NCBI GenBank assembly: GCA_943329845.2
Contig: CALQFM020000022.1
Span: 1-54,327 of the forward strand
Direction: 5' to 3'
Length of the DNA stretch: 54,327 nucleotides
From: Candidatus Kuenenia stuttgartensis
GTDB lineage: Bacteria; Pseudomonadota; Alphaproteobacteria; SMXS01
This document shows positions 17,792 through 26,755 of the stretch, one piece after another (the stretch's first letter is position 1; each line of letters begins with the position of its first letter). A program made the translations under genes and the position numbers. The notes beneath the pieces are model-generated. The model worked only from the letters and a program-made list of their open reading frames with translations, was not told the DNA's origin and did not search any database.

Positions 17792-19597
17792 ATGCCGCAT
17801 GAGTCCGATCAACCCGGAATAGGAATCCCATCGCCCTGGAAGGTCAGGCCGGGGTTCCTGTATGGCGTCAGGCAAGCCACCATGACCGGCAGGCTTCGCA
17901 TCAGGATCGGGCCGGATTATTCCTTCGAAGCCCTGGATTCGCTGGTGGCCTCGACCCTGGACGAAACGCCCTATGATCCGCCGGCGGCGACCTCCGCTGT
18001 CGCCGGACTGGCGGACCGGACGCTCCGGTGGATGACAGCCCTGCAGGTGCACCACAACCTTCCGGTCTCGGACGTGTACAGGATCGGCACGCCGATACCC
18101 GCCGAAGACGGCTCGAGCGAGATTTCCATAGCGGCGCCATGTTTCGTGAGAGCGGCGACCCAGGCCTGCCTTCCCCGAGTAATGGCGGCGATCAACGTCG
18201 TCCTGTCGGCCCCGGAGAATGCCGCACATGCACGCGATGCGTTGGACATGCCGGGCCTCGAGGCCGTTTTCAGGCGTCATGCGGCAGGCGGAACCAACAT
18301 GTTCCATTTCCTGCAGGCGGCCCTCGACATGGACGTTCCCTTCAGCAGGCTGGTCTCGAACATTTACACCTTCGGCACGGGCGCCCGCACCCGCTGGCTC
18401 TACAGCACGATCACCGACCAGACACGACAACTCGGCGTCAGGATCGCGCACGACAAGCTGTTGACCGCGGACCTCTTGCGTCGCGCCGGCCTGCCGGCGC
18501 CGGTTCACATGCTGGCCGCCGATGAGGCCGCGGCTGTCCGGGCAGCCGAGACGCTGGGCTATCCGGTCGTCGTGAAGCCGACCGATCAGGAACAGGGGCG
18601 CGGCGTGGCCGCCAATCTGGGCAACGCCGACGCGGTACGCGCGGCCTTCGCCGAAGCCGGAAAAGTGTCCAGCAGCCTGCTGGTCGAGAAGCATTTTCAC
18701 GGCAAGGACTACCGCCTCACCGTGGCGCGGGGAGAGGTCATCAAGATCGAGAACCGGGTTGCCGGCGGAGTCGAAGGGGATGGCGTTTCTACCGTCGAGG
18801 ATCTGGTGCGGCAAGAGCAGGACACGCCGCGCTTCCGCAAGATCCTCCGCGACAGCGGCAAGATGCCGCTGAGCCTCGATTCCGAAGCCCTCGGCCTGCT
18901 GGGCGAATCCGGCATGACGGCCCGGACGGTTCCCGGCGCGGGCGAGTACGTGGTGCTTCGGCGCAAGAACAACGTCTCGACGGGCGGACTGCAGATCAGG
19001 ATCGCCCTCGACGGCGCCCATCCGGACAACCTCGCGCTCGCCGTCAGGGCGGCCGCGCTCCTCCACCTGGATTTCGCCGGGATCGACCTCCTCACCCCCG
19101 ATATCGGGCGCTCGTGGCTGGAAACGGGTGCGTTGATCTGCGAAGTGAACGCCCAGCCCCAGATCGGCATCCGCACCACACCTGACATCTACCGCGAGGT
19201 GCTTTCCGGGCTGATGGCTGACGGCAGCCGAATCCCCGCTCACCTGATCGTTACGACGTCCGGGACCGCGATCGATCACGCCGATGCGGTCCGCGACGCC
19301 GGCGAACTGAAGTGCAACGGGCTCTCCACCAGTTCCGGCGTGTGGATCGACGGCAAGCGCATCGCCGCCCAACCCGTCGGCGCGTACCATGCCGCGACCA
19401 TCCTGCTCAGCGAACCGACAGCCCGGTCGGCGCTCTGCATCATCTCGGCGGAGGATGTGACCGAGAACGGCTTGCCCGCGGACCATTTCCGGTCCATACG
19501 CGTGTTTGGCCGGGATCCCGCCACGGAGACCCACAAGCGCGAACTCGCGGCGCTCGTCTCCATGATAAGGCCCCACGCGGAACAGTTCCTGACCTGA
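17792..19597 (+). CDS. Cyanophycin synthetase-like ATP-grasp ligase with degenerate Mur-like tail
   Basis: 601 residues. Regions in order: an N-terminal domain as in cyanophycin synthetase (about 20-195), the bridge FGTGARTRWLYSTITDQ, and an ATP-grasp domain (about 220-475) with ATP-binding K262 (VVVKPTD), VEKHFHGKDYRL, and metal-binding residues in FAGIDLL and CEVNAQPQIG. After residue 480, where CphA has a Mur ligase with GTNGKTTT, only a short remnant remains (GLSTSSGVWIDGKRI, then a Leu/Ala-rich end) with no P-loop. Cyanophycin synthetase is about 870 residues and needs both halves, so this enzyme likely makes one acyl-phosphate-dependent amide bond on an unknown substrate. No clear ribosome binding site. 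Paralogue at 44476-46614. Confidence 0.82.
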   Translation: MPHESDQPGIGIPSPWKVRPGFLYGVRQATMTGRLRIRIGPDYSFEALDSLVASTLDETPYDPPAATSAVAGLADRTLRWMTALQVHHNLPVSDVYRIGTPIPAEDGSSEISIAAPCFVRAATQACLPRVMAAINVVLSAPENAAHARDALDMPGLEAVFRRHAAGGTNMFHFLQAALDMDVPFSRLVSNIYTFGTGARTRWLYSTITDQTRQLGVRIAHDKLLTADLLRRAGLPAPVHMLAADEAAAVRAAETLGYPVVVKPTDQEQGRGVAANLGNADAVRAAFAEAGKVSSSLLVEKHFHGKDYRLTVARGEVIKIENRVAGGVEGDGVSTVEDLVRQEQDTPRFRKILRDSGKMPLSLDSEALGLLGESGMTARTVPGAGEYVVLRRKNNVSTGGLQIRIALDGAHPDNLALAVRAAALLHLDFAGIDLLTPDIGRSWLETGALICEVNAQPQIGIRTTPDIYREVLSGLMADGSRIPAHLIVTTSGTAIDHADAVRDAGELKCNGLSTSSGVWIDGKRIAAQPVGAYHAATILLSEPTARSALCIISAEDVTENGLPADHFRSIRVFGRDPATETHKRELAALVSMIRPHAEQFLT

Positions 19598-19660
19598 TGC
19601 ACCCAACCATCTCCCATTCGATGATTCCACGATGCCAATGGCGCGCCCTCAAGGCCGTCC

Positions 19661-20587
19661 ATGCTTGATATCGGGCTGTGCATGACCGTCAAGGACGAGG
19701 CGGACAACATCGCCGACTGCCTGGCGGGCATTGTCGATCTGTTCGCGCAGGTGGTGATCATCGACACCGGCTCCACCGACGGGACGAGGGAGTTGCTGCG
19801 CGAGCGCCTCGGCATCGAGCCGCTGTTCATGCCGCTCGACCCCGATGAGTGCTGCGCACTGTCGAGCCCGCGCAATCTGGGGTTCGAGCAGCTCGGAACG
19901 CCCTGGCTGATGACGCTCGATGCCGATGAGCGGCTCGACCGCGCAGAGCTGGAAGCACTGGTCGCGATCGACGACCGGGATCTGCCGGCGGGGGTCATCT
20001 TCGGCTGGGATACGTCGTACGGGCCGAACGAGATCGTTGAGGATTACAAGCTCATCCTGTTTCGCCGGCACCACCGCCACCGCGGCCTCGTCCACGACAC
20101 CGCGCAACCGAGTCTTCGCGAAACCGGCGAGTCGGCCTGCTGGTCGTCGCTACTGCGAATCCAGCACTATCCGAGCCGGCAGGGCATACCGCAGAAGGAC
20201 GACTGGTACGCCTGGCGGCTCGACTGCGCGCGCCGCCGGGAGCCAGACTGGCTTCGCTACCACTGGTTCAGCGGCTACATGGCGTACCGGCTGGGTCACG
20301 CAGCCGAGGCCGAAACGCTGATGCGGGCTGTGCATCAGGCGAGGCCGCCGCTTTTCCCGGTCGAATCGCTCAACGCATCGATGGTCCTGGCGTCGATTCA
20401 CGCCGCGCGCGGCCAGCGTGCCGCAACGGAATTGGTCGTCGAGGAAGCGCTGCGATATCACCGCCAGGTCGCTGAAGACTTCGAGATCAAGGTCAATTTT
20501 CGGCTGGGGCCCTGGCTGGAAAGCGCCGCGGAGCACGCCGCCCGTGGTAATCTCGACGCGATAACGCCCTACCCATTTCCCTACTGA
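19661..20587 (+). CDS. Family 2 glycosyltransferase
   Basis: 308 residues, GT-A fold. Seen: LCMTVKDEADNIADCL at the nucleotide-binding N-terminus, VIIDTGSTDGT, and TLDADERL holding the DxD-type metal site. The C-terminal third is helical (YMAYRLGHAAEAETLMRAV), like TPR sequence attached to many SunS/WaaE-like members. It would transfer a sugar from a nucleotide sugar to a lipid, peptide or small molecule. AAGG upstream of the ATG; 16 bases before the next gene, so probably translated from the same message. Confidence 0.88.
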   Translation: MLDIGLCMTVKDEADNIADCLAGIVDLFAQVVIIDTGSTDGTRELLRERLGIEPLFMPLDPDECCALSSPRNLGFEQLGTPWLMTLDADERLDRAELEALVAIDDRDLPAGVIFGWDTSYGPNEIVEDYKLILFRRHHRHRGLVHDTAQPSLRETGESACWSSLLRIQHYPSRQGIPQKDDWYAWRLDCARRREPDWLRYHWFSGYMAYRLGHAAEAETLMRAVHQARPPLFPVESLNASMVLASIHAARGQRAATELVVEEALRYHRQVAEDFEIKVNFRLGPWLESAAEHAARGNLDAITPYPFPY

Positions 20588-20603
20588 AGCCGGAGACCCG
20601 TGC

Positions 20604-22193
20604 ATGCCAGCTCCCGTGATCGCGATCGGCCTCGACGCCCTGGCGCCCGGGCTGCTGGAAGCCTGGACCGCCGAGGGCAAGCTGCCGACCCTGGCGAAGC
20701 TGATGGAGCAGAGCCTCTATGCAAGGCAGCGGAACTTCAGCCTCTACCGCACCGAGAACAGCTGGCTCACCCTGCTGCATGGCTGCTCGGCCGAGACGAG
20801 CCATGAATGGGGACACCAGGATTACGACGAGGGCAGCTACGAGTTCAGGGAACGGGCGGCATACGAATTCAAGCATTACCAGCCCTTCTACGCGCTGGGC
20901 GACCGGAAGCGCGTCGCGGTGTTCGACGTACCGCTGACCGGTCTGGTCGAGGGCGTTAACGGAGTCCAGTTGCTGGGATGGGGCACCGAAGTCAACCAGA
21001 TCCTGCGCGAGTCGTCGCCACCGGACCTGATGACGCGGATGATCGAGCGCCACGGGCGGCATCCGCTCTACGACACGATCACCAACGCCGACGATGGCTC
21101 CGAGACCCTGTCCTACCGCATCCCCTGCCTCTACGACATGGATATCCAGCGGTCGATCCGCGACAAGCTGATCGTGGCGGTCCATCAGCGCACCGCGATG
21201 ATCCGCGACCTGATGCGGCAGGAGCGCTGGGATTTCCTGATGGCGATCTACGCGGAAATTCATACCGCCGGCCACATGTTCTGGCACCTCAGCCAGCCCC
21301 ACCCGCTGCACGACACGATGCAGCCGCTGGCCGGCAGCGACTTCCTGCTCGACATCCTCCAGACCATCGACGCCGACCTGGCCCTGCTGATCGACGAGAT
21401 GCCGGAGGATACGCAGCTGTTACTGTTCTCGCCCCATGGCATGCAGGCGAACTCCATCGACCTCTATTCCATGTTCTTCCTTCCCGAGCTGCTCTACCGC
21501 TGGAGCACCGGAGAGGCTGCGTTCAGCGGCCAGGCATCGGGCACAGAAGTACCGGCGCACCGGTTCGATTTCAGGCGTCACTGGAGCCAGGAGGTCTGGG
21601 ACCTGCGGTCGGCGCATGGCGATGCGATCCTGGAAACTCCCGCCGAGCAGGAAGCCCGGCACGATCCGCTCGACTGGGATCCGGGCAACTGGTACCGCCG
21701 CGCCTGGCCGATGATGCGCGCCTTCACCATGCCCGGCTATTCCGAAGGCCTGATCCGCGTCAACGTCGCGGGTCGCGACGGCCCCGACGGCGTCGATCCC
21801 GCCGATTTCGACAAGGTCTGCCGCGAGATCGAACACCTCGTCTCCGAAGTCGTCGACCCCCGAACCGGGCGCACCGTCGCCCAGCAGGTCGTGAGGGTGC
21901 GGTCGACACCGTGGGAGGATACCGTGGACAGGTCGCCGGCCGACCTGATGGTGCTGTGGCACGACGACCTCACGGCGGATTCCGTCGAGCATCCGCGCCT
22001 TGGCCAGATCGGCCCCATCCCCTATTTCCGCAGCGGCGGCCACGCGACCGAAGGCTTCGTCATCGCCCGCGGCCCCGGTTTCACGCCCGGCCTCCGGGTG
22101 GACGGCATCAGCACGCCCGATGTCACGGCGACGATCCTCGACCGGCTCGGCGTTGCCATTCCCGACCATGTCGACGGCCGGCCGATCGCGTAG
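20604..22193 (+). CDS. Alkaline phosphatase-superfamily protein (type I phosphodiesterase-like)
   Basis: 529 residues. The superfamily core is visible: GLDAL with metal ligand D11, a TENSWLTLLHG segment where the nucleophile Thr/Ser lies, a histidine in IHTAGHMFW (H224), and a C-terminal SGGHATEGFVIARGPG. The usual SDHG metal motif reads SPHG (276-279), so one Asp ligand is replaced by Pro. It may bind a single metal, use another residue, or be inactive as a phosphodiesterase. No signal peptide, so it is probably cytoplasmic. Cluster context suggests action on the same product as the ATP-grasp and glycosyltransferase. GGAG precedes the start. Confidence 0.78.
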   Translation: MPAPVIAIGLDALAPGLLEAWTAEGKLPTLAKLMEQSLYARQRNFSLYRTENSWLTLLHGCSAETSHEWGHQDYDEGSYEFRERAAYEFKHYQPFYALGDRKRVAVFDVPLTGLVEGVNGVQLLGWGTEVNQILRESSPPDLMTRMIERHGRHPLYDTITNADDGSETLSYRIPCLYDMDIQRSIRDKLIVAVHQRTAMIRDLMRQERWDFLMAIYAEIHTAGHMFWHLSQPHPLHDTMQPLAGSDFLLDILQTIDADLALLIDEMPEDTQLLLFSPHGMQANSIDLYSMFFLPELLYRWSTGEAAFSGQASGTEVPAHRFDFRRHWSQEVWDLRSAHGDAILETPAEQEARHDPLDWDPGNWYRRAWPMMRAFTMPGYSEGLIRVNVAGRDGPDGVDPADFDKVCREIEHLVSEVVDPRTGRTVAQQVVRVRSTPWEDTVDRSPADLMVLWHDDLTADSVEHPRLGQIGPIPYFRSGGHATEGFVIARGPGFTPGLRVDGISTPDVTATILDRLGVAIPDHVDGRPIA

Positions 22194-22302
22194 CCTACGT
22201 CCGGAACATCCCTGCCAAACAACCTGGTTTCGCGGCACGGGTCCTACCATGCGACGCGCCTTGACACCCTTCCGTACCTCCCCTTAAATCAGCGTCCGAC
22301 GG

Positions 22303-24402
22303 ATGGGGAGCGGGACGATTAGGCAACTCCTGGGATCGACCGTGGCGGCTGCCGCGCTTGCGGCGGCGCTGTCTCAAGGCGCCCCGGCAACCGCGGAAGA
22401 AGCCAGTCCGCCAACCGTCAAACCGCCCGCCGAGCATGTCGTCGTCACTGCGACCCGTGAGGCGACCAGGCGGACCGACGTGCCGGAAAACACCGGCGTG
22501 ATTGACGACAAGGCGCTGGCGGAAGCCCATGTGGTGCATCCGTCCGAGATCATGGGCCGCATCCCCGGCGTCTACCAGGCCTGGCTGAGCGGCAACCATC
22601 ACGTGACCGCGATCCGCCAGCCGATCAATTTCAACCCGCTTTATCTCTACCTGGAGAACGGCATCCCGAAGCAGGCGCCGGGTTTCTTCGAGACCAACGC
22701 GATGTTCGACATGAACGTGTCCCAGATCTCGCGCATGGAGATCACCAAGGGACCCGGCACGGCGCTTTACGGATCCGATGCCGTCGCCGGCGTCATCAGC
22801 GTCTTCACCCTGCCGCCGCCCGAGGATTTCTCCGGCAGCGTCCAGCTCGAGGGCAGCACGCGCGGCTACAAGCAGGCGCTGATCTCGCTGGGCGGCACCG
22901 TCGGCGCCCACGGCCTGCGCGCTGATTTCAACCTGGCGCATGACAGCGGCTGGCGCGACGACACCGAGGCTGACCACCAGATGGGCACCCTCACCTGGAA
23001 CGTCGACAATGGCGGCAAGCTGACGGTGCGCAACACCCTGATCCTGACCCGGGTCAACCAGGATTCGCCCGGCTCGAACCTGAACCGCACCGAGTACAAG
23101 AACACCCCGAAGATCAACCTGTCGCCCATCGACTTCCGGCTGGTCGAGGGCGTGCGGTTCTACAGCCAGATCGATTACGACCTGGGCGACAGCCTGCTGA
23201 GCCTCAATCCCTATGTGCGCTGGGGCCGGACCAAGCTGATGCCGTTCTTCCAGCTCGCCTTCGACCCGGCCTATTTCGACGAAAACGCCACCTCGGTCGG
23301 CGCCCAGCTCAAATTCCGCCACGACTTCTCGGACAGCCTGCGGCTGATCGCCGGCAGCGACGTGGACTTCACCAGCGGCAGCCGGATCGACACCCAGATC
23401 CGGCCGGTGCGCAACGGCCGGTTCTACGTCAGCTATACCGAACTGGGCACGATCTACGATTTCAAGGTCAAGGCGCTGACCCTGTCGCCCTACGTCCACG
23501 GCGAGTGGCAGATCACCGACCGGCTGCGCGCCACCGCCGGCGTGCGCTACGATTACACGCACTACGACTACACCACCAACCTGCCGCCCATCGTCGATCC
23601 GCGGGATGCGCACAACCGGCCGCCGAGCCAGAGCTTCCACTACAATAATTTCACGCCCAAGGCGGGCCTGACCTACGATATCACCGACCAGCTGAACGCC
23701 TTCTTCTCGTACCGGCAGGCGTTCCGTGTGCCGACCACGACCCAGCTGTTCAGGCCAGGCACCTCGTCGCGCTCGACGGACCTGAAACCGGTGAAGGCGG
23801 AAAGTTTCGAGCTGGGCCTGCGCGGCGGCTGGGAGAGGGTCAGCTTCGACCTGTCGGTCTACACGATGCAGATCAAGGACGACATCCTGGTGTTCACCAA
23901 CAACGCCACCGGCGTCCGCGACATCCAGAACGCGGGCGACACCAGGCACAAGGGCTGCGAGCTGGGCGTCACCGTCGCCCTCACCGACAATCTGGAAACG
24001 TCGGTGTCCTATGCCCGCACCGACAACCATTTCATCGAATGGTTCCCGGTGGCGACCGCCGACCTGTCGGGCAACAAGATCAACCGGTCGCCCAGGGACG
24101 TGGGCAATGCCCGCGTGACATGGCGCCCGTCCTTCCTCAACGGCGGCCGGTTCGAGGTGCAGTGGGAGCATGCGGGCAAGTACTTCATGGACGACGACAA
24201 CACCCAGGTCTACGAGGGCCACGACCTGATGCACCTCGCCGCCAACATGTTCGTGGTGAAGAACGTCGAGCTGTTCGTGCGCCTGCACAACGTGACCAAT
24301 GCGCGCTACGCCACCAACAGCCGTTACACCGCCTTCGGCGGCCAGGAATTGAAGCCCGGTTTGCCGCGCACGCTGTTCGGCGGCGTGGGGGTCAGCTTCT
24401 AG
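22303..24402 (+). CDS. TonB-dependent outer-membrane receptor
   Basis: 699 residues. A signal peptide (Ala-rich, ending near ATAEE) is followed by a TonB box-like EHVVVTATR, the plug domain (RIPGVYQAW, EITKGPGTALYGSDAVAGVI) and a 22-strand barrel ending GVGVSF with the terminal Phe expected for barrel insertion. It imports a scarce ligand such as a siderophore or other small molecule across the outer membrane. Its place at the end of the P450/ATP-grasp/glycosyltransferase run suggests that it takes up the product of that run or its metal complex; this is inference. Gap of 109 bases from the preceding gene. Confidence 0.93.
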   Translation: MGSGTIRQLLGSTVAAAALAAALSQGAPATAEEASPPTVKPPAEHVVVTATREATRRTDVPENTGVIDDKALAEAHVVHPSEIMGRIPGVYQAWLSGNHHVTAIRQPINFNPLYLYLENGIPKQAPGFFETNAMFDMNVSQISRMEITKGPGTALYGSDAVAGVISVFTLPPPEDFSGSVQLEGSTRGYKQALISLGGTVGAHGLRADFNLAHDSGWRDDTEADHQMGTLTWNVDNGGKLTVRNTLILTRVNQDSPGSNLNRTEYKNTPKINLSPIDFRLVEGVRFYSQIDYDLGDSLLSLNPYVRWGRTKLMPFFQLAFDPAYFDENATSVGAQLKFRHDFSDSLRLIAGSDVDFTSGSRIDTQIRPVRNGRFYVSYTELGTIYDFKVKALTLSPYVHGEWQITDRLRATAGVRYDYTHYDYTTNLPPIVDPRDAHNRPPSQSFHYNNFTPKAGLTYDITDQLNAFFSYRQAFRVPTTTQLFRPGTSSRSTDLKPVKAESFELGLRGGWERVSFDLSVYTMQIKDDILVFTNNATGVRDIQNAGDTRHKGCELGVTVALTDNLETSVSYARTDNHFIEWFPVATADLSGNKINRSPRDVGNARVTWRPSFLNGGRFEVQWEHAGKYFMDDDNTQVYEGHDLMHLAANMFVVKNVELFVRLHNVTNARYATNSRYTAFGGQELKPGLPRTLFGGVGVSF

Positions 24403-24428
24403 GCTTCCCCTCGGCTGCTTCGCAGGCT

Positions 24429-24450
24429 AATTTGAACCCTGTTCCAAATT
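24429..24450. promoter_or_regulatory. Inverted repeat before the SDR gene
   Basis: AATTTG (24429-24434) and CAAATT (24445-24450) are exact inverted arms, extended to AATTTGAAC/GTTCCAAATT with one mismatch. It sits between the TonB stop (24402) and the SDR start (24464). It could be a weak terminator or an operator; the sequence does not decide. Confidence 0.3.
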
Positions 24451-24463
24451 TGGGGAGGACATG

Positions 24464-25225
24464 ATGGGACGTTGCGACGGTAAGGTCATCTACATCACCG
24501 GCGGCTCTTCGGGCATCGGCAAGGAATCCGCCTCGTGGCTGGTGCGCGAAGGCGCGCGGGTCGCGCTGGCCGACATCAACGAGGCCGCGGGCAAGGAAGC
24601 CGCCGCGCCGTTCGGCGACAAGGCCATCTTCCTCAAGCACGACGTGACGAAAGAGGCCGACTGGGCCGCCAATCTGGAAGCAGCCCGCAGCCATTTCGGC
24701 CGCCTCGACATCGTGGTGAACTGCGCCGGCGTGGTCGTCACCGGCAACCCGGTCGATATGCCGCTGGAGGACTGGAATCGGGTATTCCGTATCAACGTCG
24801 ACGGCAGCTTCCTCGCCGGCAAATATTCCATTCCATTGCTGGCCAAGCACGGCGGCGGCCAGCTTATCCAGTTCTGCTCCATCGCCTCCTATTCGGCCTC
24901 GCCCGGCCTGGTCGGCTATTGCGGCTCGAAAGCGGCGGTGCGCTCGCTGATGCGCTCGCAGGCCAAGTACTGCAAGGAGGCGGGCAACGGCGTCCGCGTC
25001 AACGGCATCTTCCCGGGCCCGATCCTGACGCCGATGACCAACAACGTGCTCGATGGCGCCATGGGCCAGGGCGCGCACACCCAGTTCAAGCCGGGCCAGG
25101 TCAGCCCGTTCGGCGTGCTGGGCGCCGCCGAGGACATCGCCGCCGGCGTGCTGTTCCTCGCCTCGGACGACTCCCGCTACGCCAACGGCACCGAGCTGGT
25201 GCTGGACGGCGGCACGACGCTGTAG
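24464..25225 (+). CDS. Short-chain dehydrogenase/reductase
   Basis: 253 residues, classical SDR. NAD(P)-binding TGGSSGIGKE, then NCAGV, and catalytic S/Y/K in CSIASYSASPGLVGYCGSK (Y-x3-K), and PGPILTPM after it. Acidic D in LADIN suggests NAD(H) over NADP(H). GGGGAGG supports the ATG at 24464 over the one at 24461. Substrate not inferable; the neighbours (DUF3237, membrane protein) run in the same direction. Confidence 0.92.
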   Translation: MGRCDGKVIYITGGSSGIGKESASWLVREGARVALADINEAAGKEAAAPFGDKAIFLKHDVTKEADWAANLEAARSHFGRLDIVVNCAGVVVTGNPVDMPLEDWNRVFRINVDGSFLAGKYSIPLLAKHGGGQLIQFCSIASYSASPGLVGYCGSKAAVRSLMRSQAKYCKEAGNGVRVNGIFPGPILTPMTNNVLDGAMGQGAHTQFKPGQVSPFGVLGAAEDIAAGVLFLASDDSRYANGTELVLDGGTTL

Positions 25226-25262
25226 CTCGACCAAATCCTTTCGGTCGCCATCTCTTCTGGAT

Positions 25263-25370
25263 TGTCAGCCCGGCGAAAGCCGGGACCCAGATGGTTGGGT
25301 AGCTTCAACCCCACCACTTATAGGCTATCCTCTCTATCAACACCGGGTCCCTGCCGTCGCCCGGATGACA
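25263..25370. repeat. REP-like inverted pair with GAAA-loop hairpin
   Basis: Left unit 25263-25290 contains CCCGGC-GAAA-GCCGGG (25269-25284), a perfect hairpin, inside TGTCAG...GACCC. The right unit 25345-25370 (GGGTCCC...GGATGACA) is an imperfect inverted copy of it. Similar dispersed intergenic palindromes are widespread in alphaproteobacterial genomes. The pair fills most of the 167-base gap between the SDR and DUF3237 genes and may mark a small mobile or RNA-stabilising element. Confidence 0.6.
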
Positions 25371-25392
25371 GGATTTGAAGGAGGGGAAGTTG

Positions 25393-25890
25393 ATGGAAAC
25401 CACGCTGTTCGACGGCCTGTCGGCCGGGCTGGAGCATCTGTGCGACGTCGGCATCGACCTGGCGCCGAACACGGTGGGGCTGACGACGAAGGGGCCGTTC
25501 GCCACGCGCTCGGTGTTCCATATCGGCGGCGGCCGGTTCGAGGGCCCGCGGCTGAGCGGCACGGTGCATTCGGGAAGCGATTACCCGATGACCGCGCGCA
25601 ACGATACGACGACGGTGGCGCTCGACGTGCGGTCGGTCTGGCAGGCCGACAATGGCGATCTTATCTACGTTTACTACTTCGGTCGGCTGGTGACGCCGCC
25701 GCACCTCAGGAAGGTGCTGTTCGATCCGACACTGAACCACCAGGTGAACCCGAACGAATACTACTGGCGGGTCGCGCCGGTGTTCGAGACAGCGTCGGCG
25801 GAATTTGGCTGGCTCAACAATCTGGTCGCGGTCGGCGCCGGGCGCTATACGGAGACCGGTCTTGCCTACAGACTCTACGCCGTAACCTGA
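25393..25890 (+). CDS. DUF3237 domain protein
   Basis: 165 residues covering one DUF3237 (UPF0311) domain: a beta-barrel-like protein with TTKGPFATRSVFHIGGGRFEGPRLSG, then LDVRSVWQADNGDLIYVYYFG and a C-terminal GWLNNLVAVGAG. Function of the family is unknown, though members often occur near catabolic and SDR genes. The start at 25393 follows GGAGGGG at good spacing. Confidence 0.85.
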   Translation: METTLFDGLSAGLEHLCDVGIDLAPNTVGLTTKGPFATRSVFHIGGGRFEGPRLSGTVHSGSDYPMTARNDTTTVALDVRSVWQADNGDLIYVYYFGRLVTPPHLRKVLFDPTLNHQVNPNEYYWRVAPVFETASAEFGWLNNLVAVGAGRYTETGLAYRLYAVT

Positions 25891-25901
25891 AAACGAGGAC
25901 G

Positions 25902-26633
25902 ATGACGCAGCCGCCCAACAGACTTCTTCCCGTCTTCGCGATCCTTTCCGAGGTCCTCCGGCTCCATTGGCGGCACGTGCTGATGCTGTTCGCGATCACC
26001 GCGGTCTATGCGCCGCCGCTGATCTTCGGCCTCACGCCGGCCATGCTGGAACTCTCCAAGATACCGCCCGATCGCGTCCAGGAGATCGATGCGGCGCTGC
26101 GCGGCACGTTCCTGGCCAGCGTGGTGGCGGTGATCATCCTCAGCGCCGCGATCTTCGTCTTCTGGGTGCGGGTGACGCTGATCGGGCCGCGCGCCGCGCT
26201 GGCGGGCGACCCGCTGCGCTGGCCCGTTCGCATACTCTGGACCATGCTGCTGTTTTCCGTCGCGGGCCTGGGCGGTGTGTTCGCACTGCTGCCACTCGGC
26301 GTGTTCACGCAGATCGTGGCGACGCTGGCGATCTCGTTCCTTTTCGCACTGCTGTCGCGCCGGCTGGTGGAGGCGTCCATGGACATACAAAAGGGACAGC
26401 GCCGGAACCCGGTCACCATGGAAGATCATTTCCGGTTTGCCGCGCTGCTGGCGGCCGCGAGCTTCATGCTGCTGATGCTCCAGACGTTGCTGTCGGGCGG
26501 CCTGGCGGCACTGGGCGCGACGCTGACGTCGAAGCTGGCGGCGGGACTGTTCTCGGTGCTGGCCATCACGGCGATGGCGTCGCTCCACGCCATCGTCTAC
26601 CGGATGAGAACGGTACCGCCGAATCCCCTTTAG
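25902..26633 (+). CDS. Hypothetical polytopic membrane protein
   Basis: 243 residues with about five hydrophobic segments: around residues 26-46 (VLMLFAITAVYAPPLIFGL), 70-90, 105-140 (two), 180-200 and 210-230. No motif or family recognised; no signal of a transporter. It begins 11 bases after the DUF3237 gene with an AGGA site, so the two are probably translated together. Confidence 0.7.
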   Translation: MTQPPNRLLPVFAILSEVLRLHWRHVLMLFAITAVYAPPLIFGLTPAMLELSKIPPDRVQEIDAALRGTFLASVVAVIILSAAIFVFWVRVTLIGPRAALAGDPLRWPVRILWTMLLFSVAGLGGVFALLPLGVFTQIVATLAISFLFALLSRRLVEASMDIQKGQRRNPVTMEDHFRFAALLAAASFMLLMLQTLLSGGLAALGATLTSKLAAGLFSVLAITAMASLHAIVYRMRTVPPNPL

Positions 26634-26677
26634 GGCAGTAGCCGCCCAGGTCGATCCTGAAGGTTTTGATTTCCGTC

Positions 26678-26703
26678 ATTCTGCTTCGCGACGCTCGCAG
26701 AAT
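26678..26703. terminator. Hairpin between convergent genes
   Basis: ATTCTGC (26678-26684) and GCAGAAT (26697-26703) are exact inverted arms around a 12-base loop. It lies between the plus-strand membrane protein and the minus-strand SLATT gene, where a terminator for both is expected. No clear T run. Confidence 0.4.
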
Positions 26704-26755
26704 CACCGCGGGAAGAATTTCCGTCGGAACCGAGCCAGGCTTATCGGTTCCTGCT

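Noticed and set aside
17792-19597. Cyanophycin synthesis
   Set aside because: The Mur-ligase half is reduced to a remnant without a P-loop, and no cyanophycinase is present.
22194-22302. RiPP precursor peptide near the ATP-grasp genes
   Set aside because: I found no small start-to-stop reading with a ribosome binding site in this gap or at 47409-47591.
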